From positions 61,071 to 125,070 of the forward strand of contig NZ_PNEO01000018.1 in NCBI RefSeq assembly GCF_002870125.1: DNA of 64,000 nucleotides, given 5' to 3'. Source of the stretch: Burkholderia sp. WAC0059. Its GTDB lineage: Bacteria > Pseudomonadota > Gammaproteobacteria > Burkholderiales > Burkholderiaceae. A program made the position numbers and the translations under genes. The notes beneath the pieces are model-generated. The model saw nothing but the letters and a program-made list of their open reading frames with translations, did not search any database and was not told where the DNA came from. This document shows, piece by piece, positions 1 through 9,366 of the stretch; the first letter of the stretch is position 1, and each line of letters begins with the position of its first letter.

Positions 1-483
1 GGGCGTGTCGAACACGTCGCGCATCGCAACGAGCCGCTCGCGATCGAGTTCGCCCTCGAGATGGATCCCTTCGGCGAACGCGAAATGCACGGGAATCGGC
101 AGCCCGGACACGCCGACCTCGATCGACACGTGGTGATTCCTCGCAAGCAGCCGCAGTTGCTCGCGGTAGTAGTTGCCGAACAGGTCGGGACGCGTGATCG
201 TGGTCTCGAAGACGCCCGGGCCGGCGACGAACCCGTAGGAGCGGCGCGAATCGACGTGCGTGTTGACCGCCGTGCGGATGCGCACGAACGGATAGCAGGC
301 GCGCACGCGGCGCTCGAACGACTCGCCGCGACGGTAGCGCGCGAACGCGTCGCGCAGGAAGGACGTGCTGGCTTCGTAGAGCGCGGAGAGCCGCGCGACG
401 GCGTCGTCGGCATGGGCGAAGGATTCGGCGGGAAGGTCGTGCGCGGGCGTCATCGGCGGACGCGGGAGGTTGTCGTTGTTCAT
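1..483 (-). CDS. amn: AMP nucleosidase, N-terminal part (cut by window edge)
   Basis: Only the first 161 codons are present; the gene runs off the left edge. AMP nucleosidase hydrolyses AMP to adenine and ribose 5-phosphate in the cytosol and helps set the adenylate pool. The visible part is the family's N-terminal regulatory domain, not the C-terminal phosphorylase-like catalytic domain. The diagnostic stretch is ETTITRPDLF (residues 93-102) followed by a YREQL segment, which matches the equivalent TTTITRP...EQL block that I recall in E. coli Amn. The ATG at 481-483 is the first in frame. The gene is transcribed away from the DUF2782 gene, so the roughly 145 bp between them must hold both promoters. 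The identification rests on this N-terminal match only. Confidence 0.85.
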   Translation of the reverse strand, partial: MNNDNLPRPPMTPAHDLPAESFAHADDAVARLSALYEASTSFLRDAFARYRRGESFERRVRACYPFVRIRTAVNTHVDSRRSYGFVAGPGVFETTITRPDLFGNYYREQLRLLARNHHVSIEVGVSGLPIPVHFAFAEGIHLEGELDRERLVAMRDVFDTP

Positions 484-596
484 CGTCGTTGCCTCGATCT
501 ATGCGAGGACATTACCACGGAACCCGCGCCTCCAGACAGACGCGCCGGCGGCGCGGCCGGCCGCGCCGCGGCCCCGGTGTTTTCGGCCGGATTTGC

Positions 597-602
597 TAGA
601 AT
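597..602 (+). promoter_or_regulatory. Candidate -10 box for the DUF2782-thrB genes
   Basis: TAGAAT lies 26 bp before the ATG at 629. No good -35 is visible at 16-18 bp. A GGAG ribosome-binding site sits just before the start codon. Supported by sequence resemblance only. Confidence 0.35.
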
Positions 603-628
603 CGTAACTATCCCATTGGAGAATCATC

Positions 629-1072
629 ATGAAGTCGCTTCTTCCGGCCGCCGCGGCGGTAATGATGCTGGCCCTCGCGGGCGGCGTCGCCGTCGCCGCG
701 CCCGCAGACGACGTCCCTGACGCTCCGCCCGCCGCCGCGCCCGCGCCCGCCGCAACTTCTACTCCCTCCGACGATTCGCAATCCGCCAACGTTCGGGCCG
801 GCCTGCCCGATCTGCGGGAGATCAACCGTCCGGCGGCGCAGGTCAGCGCCAAGGTCGATTTCGACGTACAGCGCACGCCGAGCTTCCACGAAGTCAGCCC
901 GGGCGGCACGGAAATCACCGAATACCGCGACAAGGGCAAGCCCGTCGAAATCGACGTCCGCTCGGGCTTCGGCACGCACTACACGATGACCGCGCCGCTC
1001 GACACGTCGCCGTCCATGCCCAACAACAGCAACGTCAGCCCGCGGCTGCCGTCCATCCGTCTGAGCTACTGA
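629..1072 (+). CDS. Exported DUF2782-type protein
   Basis: A 147-residue protein with a clear Sec signal peptide (MKSLLP..., hydrophobic Ala/Val/Leu stretch, cleavage likely after AAPA near residue 25). A Pro/Ala-rich linker follows, then a C-terminal region containing TEITEYRDKGKPVEIDV. That last motif resembles the short DUF2782 domain (..EIxEYRxxGxxYxxxVxP..) found in betaproteobacterial periplasmic proteins. Its position just upstream of thrB also fits, since DUF2782 genes commonly sit there in Burkholderiales. This copy is longer than the usual form of about 100 residues because of the linker and a Ser/Pro/Asn-rich tail. Function is unknown; the likely location is the periplasm. thrB starts 154 bp downstream. 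Confidence 0.7.
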   Translation: MKSLLPAAAAVMMLALAGGVAVAAPADDVPDAPPAAAPAPAATSTPSDDSQSANVRAGLPDLREINRPAAQVSAKVDFDVQRTPSFHEVSPGGTEITEYRDKGKPVEIDVRSGFGTHYTMTAPLDTSPSMPNNSNVSPRLPSIRLSY

Positions 1073-1226
1073 CCTGCCGACACCGACGACCGCCGCCCCG
1101 GCGCGCAACACGCCGGCGGCGCACGGCGCGAGGCCGGGCGGTGCGTGGCCCCGCTTCTCCGTCGTTTCTTCCGGCTGCGTGCGTCGCGGCGCGCCGTCCA
1201 ACCTGACCTGAATCCACGTTTTCCGC

Positions 1227-2222
1227 ATGGCCGTCTTCACCGCTGTCACCGAATCCGAACTCGCGCAATGGATGCGCCACTACGACCTCGGCGAGGTCGT
1301 CGACTTCCGCGGCATTCAGTCCGGGATCGAAAACAGCAACTTCTTCCTGACGACGACGCGCGGCGAATACGTCCTCACCGTCTTCGAGAAGCTGACGGCG
1401 GAGCAACTGCCGTTCTACCTCGACCTGATGCGGCACCTCGCGGCGCATCAGGTGCCGGTGCCCGATCCCATGCCGCGCGCGGACGGCTCGCTGTTCGGCC
1501 TGCTGCGAGGCAAGCCGGCCACCATCGTGACGAAGCTCGACGGCGCGCCCGAACTCGCGCCGCAGGCGAAGCACTGCGCCGAGGTCGGACACATGCTCGC
1601 GCGCCTGCATCTGGCCGGGCGCGACTTCGCCGGCGACCAGCCGAACCTGCGCAGCCTGCCCTGGTGGCGGGAAACGGTGCCGAACGTGCTGTCGTTCGCG
1701 AGCGACTCGCAGCGCGCGCTGCTTACGGCCGAGCTCGCGCATCAGGAGGCATTCTTCGCGTCCGGCGACTACGCAGCGCTGCCTGGCGGCCCGTGCCACT
1801 GCGATCTGTTCCGCGACAACGTGCTGTTCGCCGAGGCGAACCGGGACGGAGACGGCGCGCCGCGGCTCGGCGGGTTCTTCGATTTCTATTTCGCCGGCTG
1901 CGACAAGTGGCTCTTCGACGTGGCCGTCACCGTCAACGACTGGTGCGTGGACCTCGCCACGGGCCGCCTCGACGCCGAACGCACCGCGGCGCTGCTGCGC
2001 GCGTATCAGGCCGTGCGGCCGTTCACGCCGCCGGAGCGCCGCCGCTGGAGCGACATGCTGCGCGCGGGCGCGTACCGCTTCTGGGTCTCGCGCCTGTATG
2101 ATTTCCACCTGCCGCGCTCGGCAGCGTTGCTCAAGCCGCACGACCCCGGCCAGTTCGAGCGCATCCTGCGCGAGCGCCTCGACGGCAACGTCATTCCCTG
2201 CCCGGACAGCCCATGCAATTGA
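1227..2222 (+). CDS. thrB: Homoserine kinase (aminoglycoside-phosphotransferase fold)
   Basis: A 331-residue protein of the ThrB2 type used by Pseudomonas and Burkholderia, with a choline-kinase/APH fold rather than the GHMP fold of E. coli ThrB. It phosphorylates homoserine to O-phosphohomoserine in threonine synthesis. Visible features are the N-terminal nucleotide loop GIQSGIENSNFFL (about residues 28-40), the catalytic loop HCDLFRDN (residues 191-198, with C in place of the usual G of HGD as in this family, catalytic D193) and the metal-binding DFYFAG with D219. Length matches the family. The last 10 bases overlap the next gene, suggesting translational coupling. asd and metZ of the same aspartate-family pathway lie far away in this window, so the pathway is not clustered. 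Confidence 0.93.
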   Translation: MAVFTAVTESELAQWMRHYDLGEVVDFRGIQSGIENSNFFLTTTRGEYVLTVFEKLTAEQLPFYLDLMRHLAAHQVPVPDPMPRADGSLFGLLRGKPATIVTKLDGAPELAPQAKHCAEVGHMLARLHLAGRDFAGDQPNLRSLPWWRETVPNVLSFASDSQRALLTAELAHQEAFFASGDYAALPGGPCHCDLFRDNVLFAEANRDGDGAPRLGGFFDFYFAGCDKWLFDVAVTVNDWCVDLATGRLDAERTAALLRAYQAVRPFTPPERRRWSDMLRAGAYRFWVSRLYDFHLPRSAALLKPHDPGQFERILRERLDGNVIPCPDSPCN

Positions 2223-3022
2223 CCGAAGTCTCCGCGAAAACCGGCTACGTCTGGTTCCGCCAGGGCATCTGGCTGTTCCGCCGCAACCCGCTCGCGTTCC
2301 TCACGCTGTTCTTTGCGTACCTGCTCGCGATGACGGTCATTTCGGTCATCCCCGTGATCGGCGGGTTGCTGCCGCTCTTCTTCATTCCCGGCGTCGCGGT
2401 CGGCTTCATGGCGGCGTGCCGGGACACCATCGCGGGCAAACCGGTATTCCCGACCATCCTGATCGACGGCTTCCGCTCGTACGGCAGCGTGGCGGCGAAG
2501 CGCCTCGTCGTGCTCGGGTTCGCCTACATGATCGCGATGATGGCGGTGTTCGCCAGCTCGGCGCTGGCCGACGGCGGCACGCTGCTGCGGCTCATGACGG
2601 TGGGCGGCCCGCTCGACGGCGCCGCCGTGGCGAACGGCGACCTGTCGCTCGCGCTGCTCGCCTCGATGGTGCTCTACGTGCCGGTGGCGATGCTGTTCTG
2701 GTTCGCGCCGATACTGGCCACGTGGCACGACGTGCCGCCGGTGAAGGCGATGTTCTTCAGCATCGTGAGCTGCTGGCGCAATCGCGGCGCGTTCGTCGTC
2801 TACGCGGTGCTGTGGTTCGCTGTCTCGAGCGCCGTCTCGTTCGGCCTGTCGATGCTGATGCGCCTCGCCGGCGTGGGCGACTACGCGTACGCCGTGCTGA
2901 TGCCGGCGCTCATCGTCACGATGACGATGCTCTACTGCTCGTTCTACGCCACCTATCGCGGCTGCTTCGGCATGCAGGAGCCGGCGACCGTGAAGCTGCC
3001 GGGACCGAACGCCGACCGCTGA
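2213..3022 (+). CDS. BPSS1780-family integral membrane protein
   Basis: A 269-residue polytopic membrane protein that overlaps the end of thrB by 10 bases. I see about six hydrophobic segments: PLAFLTLFFAYLLAMTVISV, a GGLLPLFFIPGVAVGFMAA stretch, a segment near residue 110, one near 150-165, one near 195-210, and a C-terminal one ending in YCSFYATYRGCFG. The amino-terminal WFRQGIWLFRRNP motif and the overall layout match the Burkholderia family named after BPSS1780. No biochemical function is established for this family that I know of. The coupling to thrB is a conserved neighbourhood in Burkholderia but does not by itself prove a role in threonine metabolism. Confidence 0.75.
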   Translation: MQLTEVSAKTGYVWFRQGIWLFRRNPLAFLTLFFAYLLAMTVISVIPVIGGLLPLFFIPGVAVGFMAACRDTIAGKPVFPTILIDGFRSYGSVAAKRLVVLGFAYMIAMMAVFASSALADGGTLLRLMTVGGPLDGAAVANGDLSLALLASMVLYVPVAMLFWFAPILATWHDVPPVKAMFFSIVSCWRNRGAFVVYAVLWFAVSSAVSFGLSMLMRLAGVGDYAYAVLMPALIVTMTMLYCSFYATYRGCFGMQEPATVKLPGPNADR

Positions 3023-3050
3023 TTCGTCGGGCCGCCGCCCGGGCGGTGAG

Positions 3051-4205
3051 TCAGTCCTGGGTCGCGAGCTCACCGCCCGACGACGCGCCCGCGGCCACTC
3101 CCCGGGCCGCCTTGCGGCGCCGGCCTTCGAAGAAGCGCCAGATCATCTCGCTCGCATCGGGACCGGTCGCCGAGTGAAACGGCACCGTCTCGTCCCCGCC
3201 GCTCCAGGCGTGATCGAGGCCCTCGACGCGGCACTCGCGCACAACGCTCGCGCCGCCGCGCCCGAAATCCCGGATGGCGTAGCCCGGCTGCGTCTCGCGG
3301 CGCTCGACGCCGCGCAGCGGCACGCCCCGCGGATCGGCGAGACCGTTCAGGCGCAGAAACTGGACCGTCAGTTGATCGGCGTTCACGGGCGCCACGACCG
3401 GGTCGTCGTCGCCCTGCACGATGATCGCGGGCATGCCGGGATAGGCGCGGACGTCGACCACGCGCTCGACCAGCACGACCGGATCGTGACGCGTCCCGCG
3501 CCGCATGACGTCCATCGCGGCCACGGTGGAACGCGCCTCGCCGAACACCGGACCGGAATGCAGCGCGACGGCGGCGAACCGCTGCGGCGCATGCACCGCG
3601 AGCAGCGTGGCCAAACCCGCTCCCGCCGAAAGCCCGGCCACGTAGACGCGCGAACCGTCGAATCCGTGCGTCGCGACGAGCATGTCGACGAGCGAGACGA
3701 CGGCGCCGAACTCGGCGCCGCCCGCATGCTCGCGTTCGTCGTACCAGTGCCAGCAGCGATGCAGGTGGGCGCTTTCGGATTGCTCCGGATACACGACCGC
3801 GAAACCGTGGCGGTCGGCCAGCAGATTCATCCGCGTCCCTTCGGCGAACGTGTCGGCGGACTGCCTGCAGCCGTGCAGCATCACGACGAGCGGCATCTGC
3901 GCCGTCGGCCGGCCCGCCGGCAGATAGAGCCCGTAAGGCAGCGTGCGTCCGATGCCGCTCGCGCCGGCCGGCACCGGATACACAGCGCGGCGCCATTCGC
4001 CGGCCGCCCAGGCCGCCTCGCGCGGCCCTACGCGCGAAGCGCGCGGCGCGGCCGACGCGCCCTGCCGATCGCCGACGGGCCGCCGCGCCGACTGTCCCTC
4101 TTTCCGGCCGACGACGCCCCGCGACGATGCGTCGGGCGCGGCATGCCGGACGGTCAGCAGGCGCTGCAGGCCGTCAGTCCATAATCTGGTCAGGTTTTTC
4201 GTCAT
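3051..4205 (-). CDS. PHB depolymerase-family esterase
   Basis: A 384-residue alpha/beta hydrolase of the Esterase_PHB family, which cleaves polyhydroxybutyrate or short-chain esters. The lipase-type box GLSAGAG (residues 191-197, nucleophile S193), the oxyanion HGC (111-113), an acidic VQGDDDPVV segment and a C-terminal GLDHAWSGG supply the Ser-Asp-His set. No signal peptide is visible (start MTKNLTRLWTDGL), so an intracellular enzyme is more likely than a secreted depolymerase. The ATG at 4205 is chosen over an upstream frame opening at 4382 because the MTKNLTxLW start is typical for Burkholderia homologues, as I recall. The gene converges with the thrB operon (28-bp gap) and diverges from the PAP2 gene. 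A palindrome resembling PhaR sites lies about 65 bp upstream. Confidence 0.82.
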   Translation of the reverse strand: MTKNLTRLWTDGLQRLLTVRHAAPDASSRGVVGRKEGQSARRPVGDRQGASAAPRASRVGPREAAWAAGEWRRAVYPVPAGASGIGRTLPYGLYLPAGRPTAQMPLVVMLHGCRQSADTFAEGTRMNLLADRHGFAVVYPEQSESAHLHRCWHWYDEREHAGGAEFGAVVSLVDMLVATHGFDGSRVYVAGLSAGAGLATLLAVHAPQRFAAVALHSGPVFGEARSTVAAMDVMRRGTRHDPVVLVERVVDVRAYPGMPAIIVQGDDDPVVAPVNADQLTVQFLRLNGLADPRGVPLRGVERRETQPGYAIRDFGRGGASVVRECRVEGLDHAWSGGDETVPFHSATGPDASEMIWRFFEGRRRKAARGVAAGASSGGELATQD

Positions 4206-4548
4206 CGTCGACCTCGCAAGAGGGGAATGGCCCCATATTCGATCCGACAGCTCATATCGATGCAGTGGTGCAATGCACAATAGCACTAATCCGGCCGGCC
4301 TGCCGACGCACCTCCTGTTCCCGCCGGGGCCGCCCGTCCCCGAGAAGCGATGCCGGTCGCCGGCGCGAGGCAAGGGTGGCAACGCGCACCGATCGGCGAC
4401 GATTCCCGTTTTGGCATGGCGACGACGGCTATAGACGGCGGCTATACTTTGAAAGATATCGGTAACGTGTCGTCTGCCCGAGCGGCGGGGTGCGCGTTAG
4501 TAGAAATGGACCCGCAGCTTTTTCGATCCGCCATCGCGACGACACCTC
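4206..4548. other. Divergent regulatory gap between esterase and PAP2 genes
   Basis: These 343 bases hold no gene I can support. They contain the palindrome at 4268-4278 and a TATACT hexamer (4443-4448) that could serve as a -10 for the PAP2 gene, although no good -35 is visible. A near-duplicate GGCTATA precedes it by 13 bp. Confidence 0.4.
4268..4278. promoter_or_regulatory. Candidate PhaR operator (TGC-N3-GCA palindrome)
   Basis: GTGCAATGCAC is a near-perfect 11-bp palindrome with TGC-N3-GCA arms, extended on the minus strand to TTGTGCATTGCAC. PhaR, the PHB-responsive repressor, is known to bind sites with a TGC-N3-GCA core. The site lies 63-73 bp upstream of the start of the PHB-depolymerase-family esterase. 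Assignment is by motif and context only. Confidence 0.4.
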
Positions 4549-5250
4549 ATGCCAGACTTGCCCCTCTCCCTGTGGTACTCGATCACCAACCTGGGCGGCG
4601 CCGGCCTCACGCTGCCGCTCGCGCTCGCCATCGCGCTCTGGCTCGCGGTCGGTTACTCGTGGCGGATGGCCGGTAGCTGGCTGTTGCTGCTCGGCGTCTC
4701 CGTCGTCGTGGTCACGGCGACGAAAATCGCGTTCCTCGGCTGGGGCGTCGGCATCCGCGAACTCGATTTCACGGGCGTGAGCGGCCACGCGATGCTCTCG
4801 AGCGCCGTCTATCCGGTCGCCTTCTTCCTGATGCTGCTGCGCGCGCGCCCGGCCGTGCGCATCGCGGGCGTCGCGGTCGGACTCGCCACGGGCATCGCGG
4901 TCGGACTCTCGCGCGTCGTACTCGACGCGCACTCGCCGTCGGAAGCCGTGACGGGCTGCATCGTCGGCGCGCTGACCGCGCTCGTCTTCGTGCGCTGGTG
5001 GTGGGAGGCGCAGCCGGGCCGGCTGTCGGCGGCCGCCGTCACGCTGAGCCTTGCGCTGCTGACGCTCGCGCTGCACGACGTGCGCGTGCCGACGCATCGC
5101 TGGGTCACGCATCTCGCGCTGGCGATGTCGGGCCACGAACGGCCCTACATCCGCGCCAGGTGGAAAGCCGGACGCTACGTGCGCCCGGCGGCCTCGCCGA
5201 TTTCGCAGACGCTCAACGGGCGGGTTCCGTTCACGCCCCACCGCGCCTGA
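4549..5250 (+). CDS. PAP2-family membrane phosphatase
   Basis: A 233-residue membrane protein with five or so hydrophobic segments and a PAP2 core. The second PAP2 motif SGHAM (residues 78-82) and the third, SRVVLDAHSPSE (121-132), are intact, giving the phosphohistidine nucleophile and its partner. The first motif, normally K-x6-RP, is represented only by K59 and R70-E71, so the spacing is abnormal and the RP pair is missing. Likely substrates are lipid phosphates (phosphatidate, undecaprenyl or sphingolipid pyrophosphates), hydrolysed on the periplasmic side. The C-terminal 30 residues are polar and rich in Pro and Arg. The gene converges with the CHAD gene (30-bp gap). Confidence 0.8.
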   Translation: MPDLPLSLWYSITNLGGAGLTLPLALAIALWLAVGYSWRMAGSWLLLLGVSVVVVTATKIAFLGWGVGIRELDFTGVSGHAMLSSAVYPVAFFLMLLRARPAVRIAGVAVGLATGIAVGLSRVVLDAHSPSEAVTGCIVGALTALVFVRWWWEAQPGRLSAAAVTLSLALLTLALHDVRVPTHRWVTHLALAMSGHERPYIRARWKAGRYVRPAASPISQTLNGRVPFTPHRA

Positions 5251-5280
5251 GTTCGTTCCGTTCCGCTATCCGCTGGCCGG

Positions 5281-6882
5281 TCAGTCGTCGGCCGCGATTT
5301 TCGGCGGCCGCGTCTCGCGCAAGAGCCGCTCGGCCTCTTTCGCCGCGTAGCGCTTGACGGCTTCGCACCAGCCGCGCGCGAAACCCAGTTGATAGGGCTC
5401 GACGCCCTCCGTGCCCTCGAGATAGCGCAGCGCCACGGCCGCGTCGTTGCCGTCGCCGAGCACGCTCTGGATTCTCGAGAGGCTCCGCGCCGTGTCCGTG
5501 CGCGTCTTGCGCGAGACGATGGGCGCGAGGAATTCGATCACGTAACGCAGACGTTTCGCGTCGATCCGCACGCGATGGCGCGCTTCGTCGCCGAGCGTGG
5601 TCAGACGCGGCGCGGCGGCGAGCCGTTGCCAGTAGCGCCGCACGCGCTTTTTCGCGTGACCGGCGAGCGCCTTGCCGCGTCCCGGCGCCTGCCGCTCGCG
5701 CGCCACCCGCACCGCCAGCCATTGCAGCCAGGCCAGCGCGAGATGCGCATAGCGCGGCGAAGCGAGCGCCGCCTGCGCGCGCGAACGCGCGGCGAGCCGT
5801 TGCGCATCCGCCGCCTCGATGAGCGGCGCCCAGCGCGCCGCGTCGGCATCGGCGGCGGCCAGCGCGGGCAGGCTCGTATCGACGAAGACGTCGCGATCGC
5901 GCGCGTCGGCCAGCGCCTCGCCGAGCCACCGGAGTTCGGGCTCGATGGCGCCAGTCCAGACCTCGTCGCGCCACGGGGAAAAAATGCGCAGTGCCGTGCG
6001 CAGACGCCGGTGCGCGACGCGCATCTGATGGACGAACTCCGTGCTTGCGATATCGCGCACGCCGGCGTCGTTGCCGAACCAGTGGAAAGCGACGTTGCGC
6101 ATGATCGCGACCAGCGCGGCCTCGGCCGTGCCGGCGCCGGCCAGATCGACGGGATAGGCGCGCACCGCCGTGGCGGGGCCGGGCGCATCACCGGACGCGG
6201 CGCGCCCCAGCGCATCGTCGAGCCGCACGAACGAGGGCACGACGTCGATCAGGTCGCGGGCACAGGCAAACAGCGCGTCGAGGGCGAGCCCGGGATCGCC
6301 CTCGTCGTCGGGACACGACGCGCACAACCGCCACTCGTACCTCCCGGCGGGCTGGCGGTCCCCGTCCCCGTTGCCCCGATCGTCCCGATCCAGCGTCAGC
6401 GCCATCCCGATGCCGTCGCGCGTCCATTGCCAGCAGCGGCGCTCGCGGGTCAGCGTCGCCGCCGGCGCCAAGGCTCCGGCGGCGGCGAGCGCCTGCCGGA
6501 ACGCGTCGGGCGCGGCATCGAACAGCACGTTCGCCATGTCATCGGTATCGAGCGGCGCATCGAAAGCGGTCGTGCAGACCGTGACGCCGGGCGCGAACGG
6601 CTCGCGGCGCGTGACGACGACGCGGCGCGCGCCGCCCTGCGTCTGCACCGCGAGGCGCCAGCCGGCGGCGGCCAGCGCGCCGTCGCGGTCGAAACCGACG
6701 ATCTCCACGCGTTGGCCCCGCGACGGCACGGCCGCGCCCCAGCGCGAAAACACGTCGTCGAGCGCGTCGCCCGGCACCGCGGAGGTCCCGGCGGAACGCG
6801 GCGCGGCACGGCGTTTCGAACTGCGCGGTTGAGGCATCGCGGACGCAGCGGCATCCAGCACGATTTCTAGAACGCGGACCAT
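5281..6882 (-). CDS. CHAD-domain protein
   Basis: A 533-residue protein whose C-terminal half is a CHAD domain (about residues 255-525). This is an all-helical bundle rich in conserved His, Arg and Lys, including FVHQMRVAHRRLRTALR, HRVRIDAKRLRYVIEF and SLSRIQSVLGDGNDAA, which match the characteristic repeats. CHAD proteins bind polyphosphate and are often found on PHB or polyphosphate granules. That context is interesting because a PHB-depolymerase-family esterase lies nearby. The N-terminal half would be the place for a CYTH triphosphatase domain, but the EXEXK signature is not recognisable, so I do not claim triphosphatase activity. Two starts are plausible: 6882 (MVRVLEIVLD) and 6837 (MPQPRSSK). 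Confidence 0.8.
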   Translation of the reverse strand: MVRVLEIVLDAAASAMPQPRSSKRRAAPRSAGTSAVPGDALDDVFSRWGAAVPSRGQRVEIVGFDRDGALAAAGWRLAVQTQGGARRVVVTRREPFAPGVTVCTTAFDAPLDTDDMANVLFDAAPDAFRQALAAAGALAPAATLTRERRCWQWTRDGIGMALTLDRDDRGNGDGDRQPAGRYEWRLCASCPDDEGDPGLALDALFACARDLIDVVPSFVRLDDALGRAASGDAPGPATAVRAYPVDLAGAGTAEAALVAIMRNVAFHWFGNDAGVRDIASTEFVHQMRVAHRRLRTALRIFSPWRDEVWTGAIEPELRWLGEALADARDRDVFVDTSLPALAAADADAARWAPLIEAADAQRLAARSRAQAALASPRYAHLALAWLQWLAVRVARERQAPGRGKALAGHAKKRVRRYWQRLAAAPRLTTLGDEARHRVRIDAKRLRYVIEFLAPIVSRKTRTDTARSLSRIQSVLGDGNDAAVALRYLEGTEGVEPYQLGFARGWCEAVKRYAAKEAERLLRETRPPKIAADD

Positions 6883-7080
6883 GAACGCTCCGGGACGGGT
6901 CGTCGGCGCAGGCGAAACCGGCGCAGACCGGGCCGTTCGGGCCGGCCGCGCCGCTCGCGCAACTGTCCCCGATATTACACGCGCGCCGTCGGGCACGGCA
7001 GTCGGCGAACCCTGACACAAGCGCGCGTCGAAGCCGCTGCTCCCGATTTTCCAGGCGTAAACCCGGGACGGAATCGCGAA

Positions 7081-7103
7081 AGTTTTCAGATAACATGAAA
7101 ACT
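7081..7103. promoter_or_regulatory. Perfect inverted repeat, probable GntR-family operator
   Basis: AGTTTTCA and TGAAAACT form perfect 8-bp arms around a 7-base spacer, 22 bp before the chosen start codon of the GntR regulator at 7125. The repeat covers the alternative ATG at 7095, which argues that 7095 is not the start. Autoregulation by the downstream regulator is an inference. Confidence 0.55.
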
Positions 7104-7124
7104 CTTCCCGAAGAGGCTTTCCGC

Positions 7125-7859
7125 ATGGCAACCCGGACCATGACGCTGACCGAGCAGGTCGCGCAACAGGTCATCGACGAGATTCAGCGCGGCGTCTTTC
7201 CGGTCGGCAGCAAGCTGCCGCCGGGCAAGGCGCTCGCCGCGCGCTTCGGCGTGAGTCCGGCCGTCATCCGCGAAGTGACCGAGCGGCTGCGCGCCAAGGG
7301 GCTGATCGACAGCCGGCAGGGCGCCGGCTGCACGGTCAAGTCGAACACCGAGGCTTCGGGCTTTAGCATCCCGGGCACGGCCGAGGCCGATCTCTCGCGC
7401 ATGTTCGAACTGCGCATGGACCTCGAAGGCGCGGCGGCCGCGCTCGCGGCGGTACGGCGCGGCGACGCCGACCTCGCCGCGCTGCGCCGCCTCCTCAAGA
7501 CGCTCGAAGAGAACCTCTACGATCCGGCGCAGGGCGTCGAGCTCGACGTCGGCTTTCACGTCGCGATCGCGCAGGCGACCCGCAACCGCTATTACGTCGA
7601 CCTGCTCCAGTACCTGAACCTGCAGTTCCGGCAGTGCATCGGAATCGCGCGCGCTCACTCGGCACAGCACTATCGGCTGCCCGAGGAAGTGCATCGGGAG
7701 CACGTGCGCGTGTTCGATGCGATTCTGGCCGGCGACCCGGCCGCCGCGCGGCTCGCGATGACGACGCATCTGGAGCGCGCCGCGCGCCGTCTCGGCGTGC
7801 CGCTCGAACCGTCGCCGGCCGACGCGGCCGACGCCGACGCCGACACTGCGCACCCGTAA
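7125..7859 (+). CDS. FadR/GntR-family transcriptional regulator (FCD domain)
   Basis: A 244-residue regulator. The N-terminal winged helix (about residues 8-72) shows EQVAQQVIDEIQRGVFPVGSKLPP and FGVSPAVIREVTERL, as in GntR proteins. The rest is an all-helical FCD ligand-binding domain with the expected metal-binding His residues (FHVAIAQAT, and HREHVRVFDAI). FCD regulators usually sense small organic acids. The start at 7125 is preferred over 7095 because AAGAGG lies 8 bases upstream and the operator-like palindrome overlaps 7095. Ala/Asp-rich tail. It is followed after 17 bp by a 2-hydroxyacid dehydrogenase and then an MFS carrier, which it probably controls together with itself. Confidence 0.88.
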   Translation: MATRTMTLTEQVAQQVIDEIQRGVFPVGSKLPPGKALAARFGVSPAVIREVTERLRAKGLIDSRQGAGCTVKSNTEASGFSIPGTAEADLSRMFELRMDLEGAAAALAAVRRGDADLAALRRLLKTLEENLYDPAQGVELDVGFHVAIAQATRNRYYVDLLQYLNLQFRQCIGIARAHSAQHYRLPEEVHREHVRVFDAILAGDPAAARLAMTTHLERAARRLGVPLEPSPADAADADADTAHP

Positions 7860-7876
7860 TCGAAAGGAATTCAACG

Positions 7877-9295
<1,419 letters not shown>

Positions 9296-9366
9296 CCCGA
9301 CGGCACAGCTGCGGGACGACGGCGAAAACGCAATGCCTGCGCCCGGCAAGAACGAGGAGGAGCACC

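Noticed and set aside
61..720. Plus-strand 219-codon frame opposite the amn fragment and the DUF2782 start
   Set aside because: Antisense of amn; no recognisable protein features.
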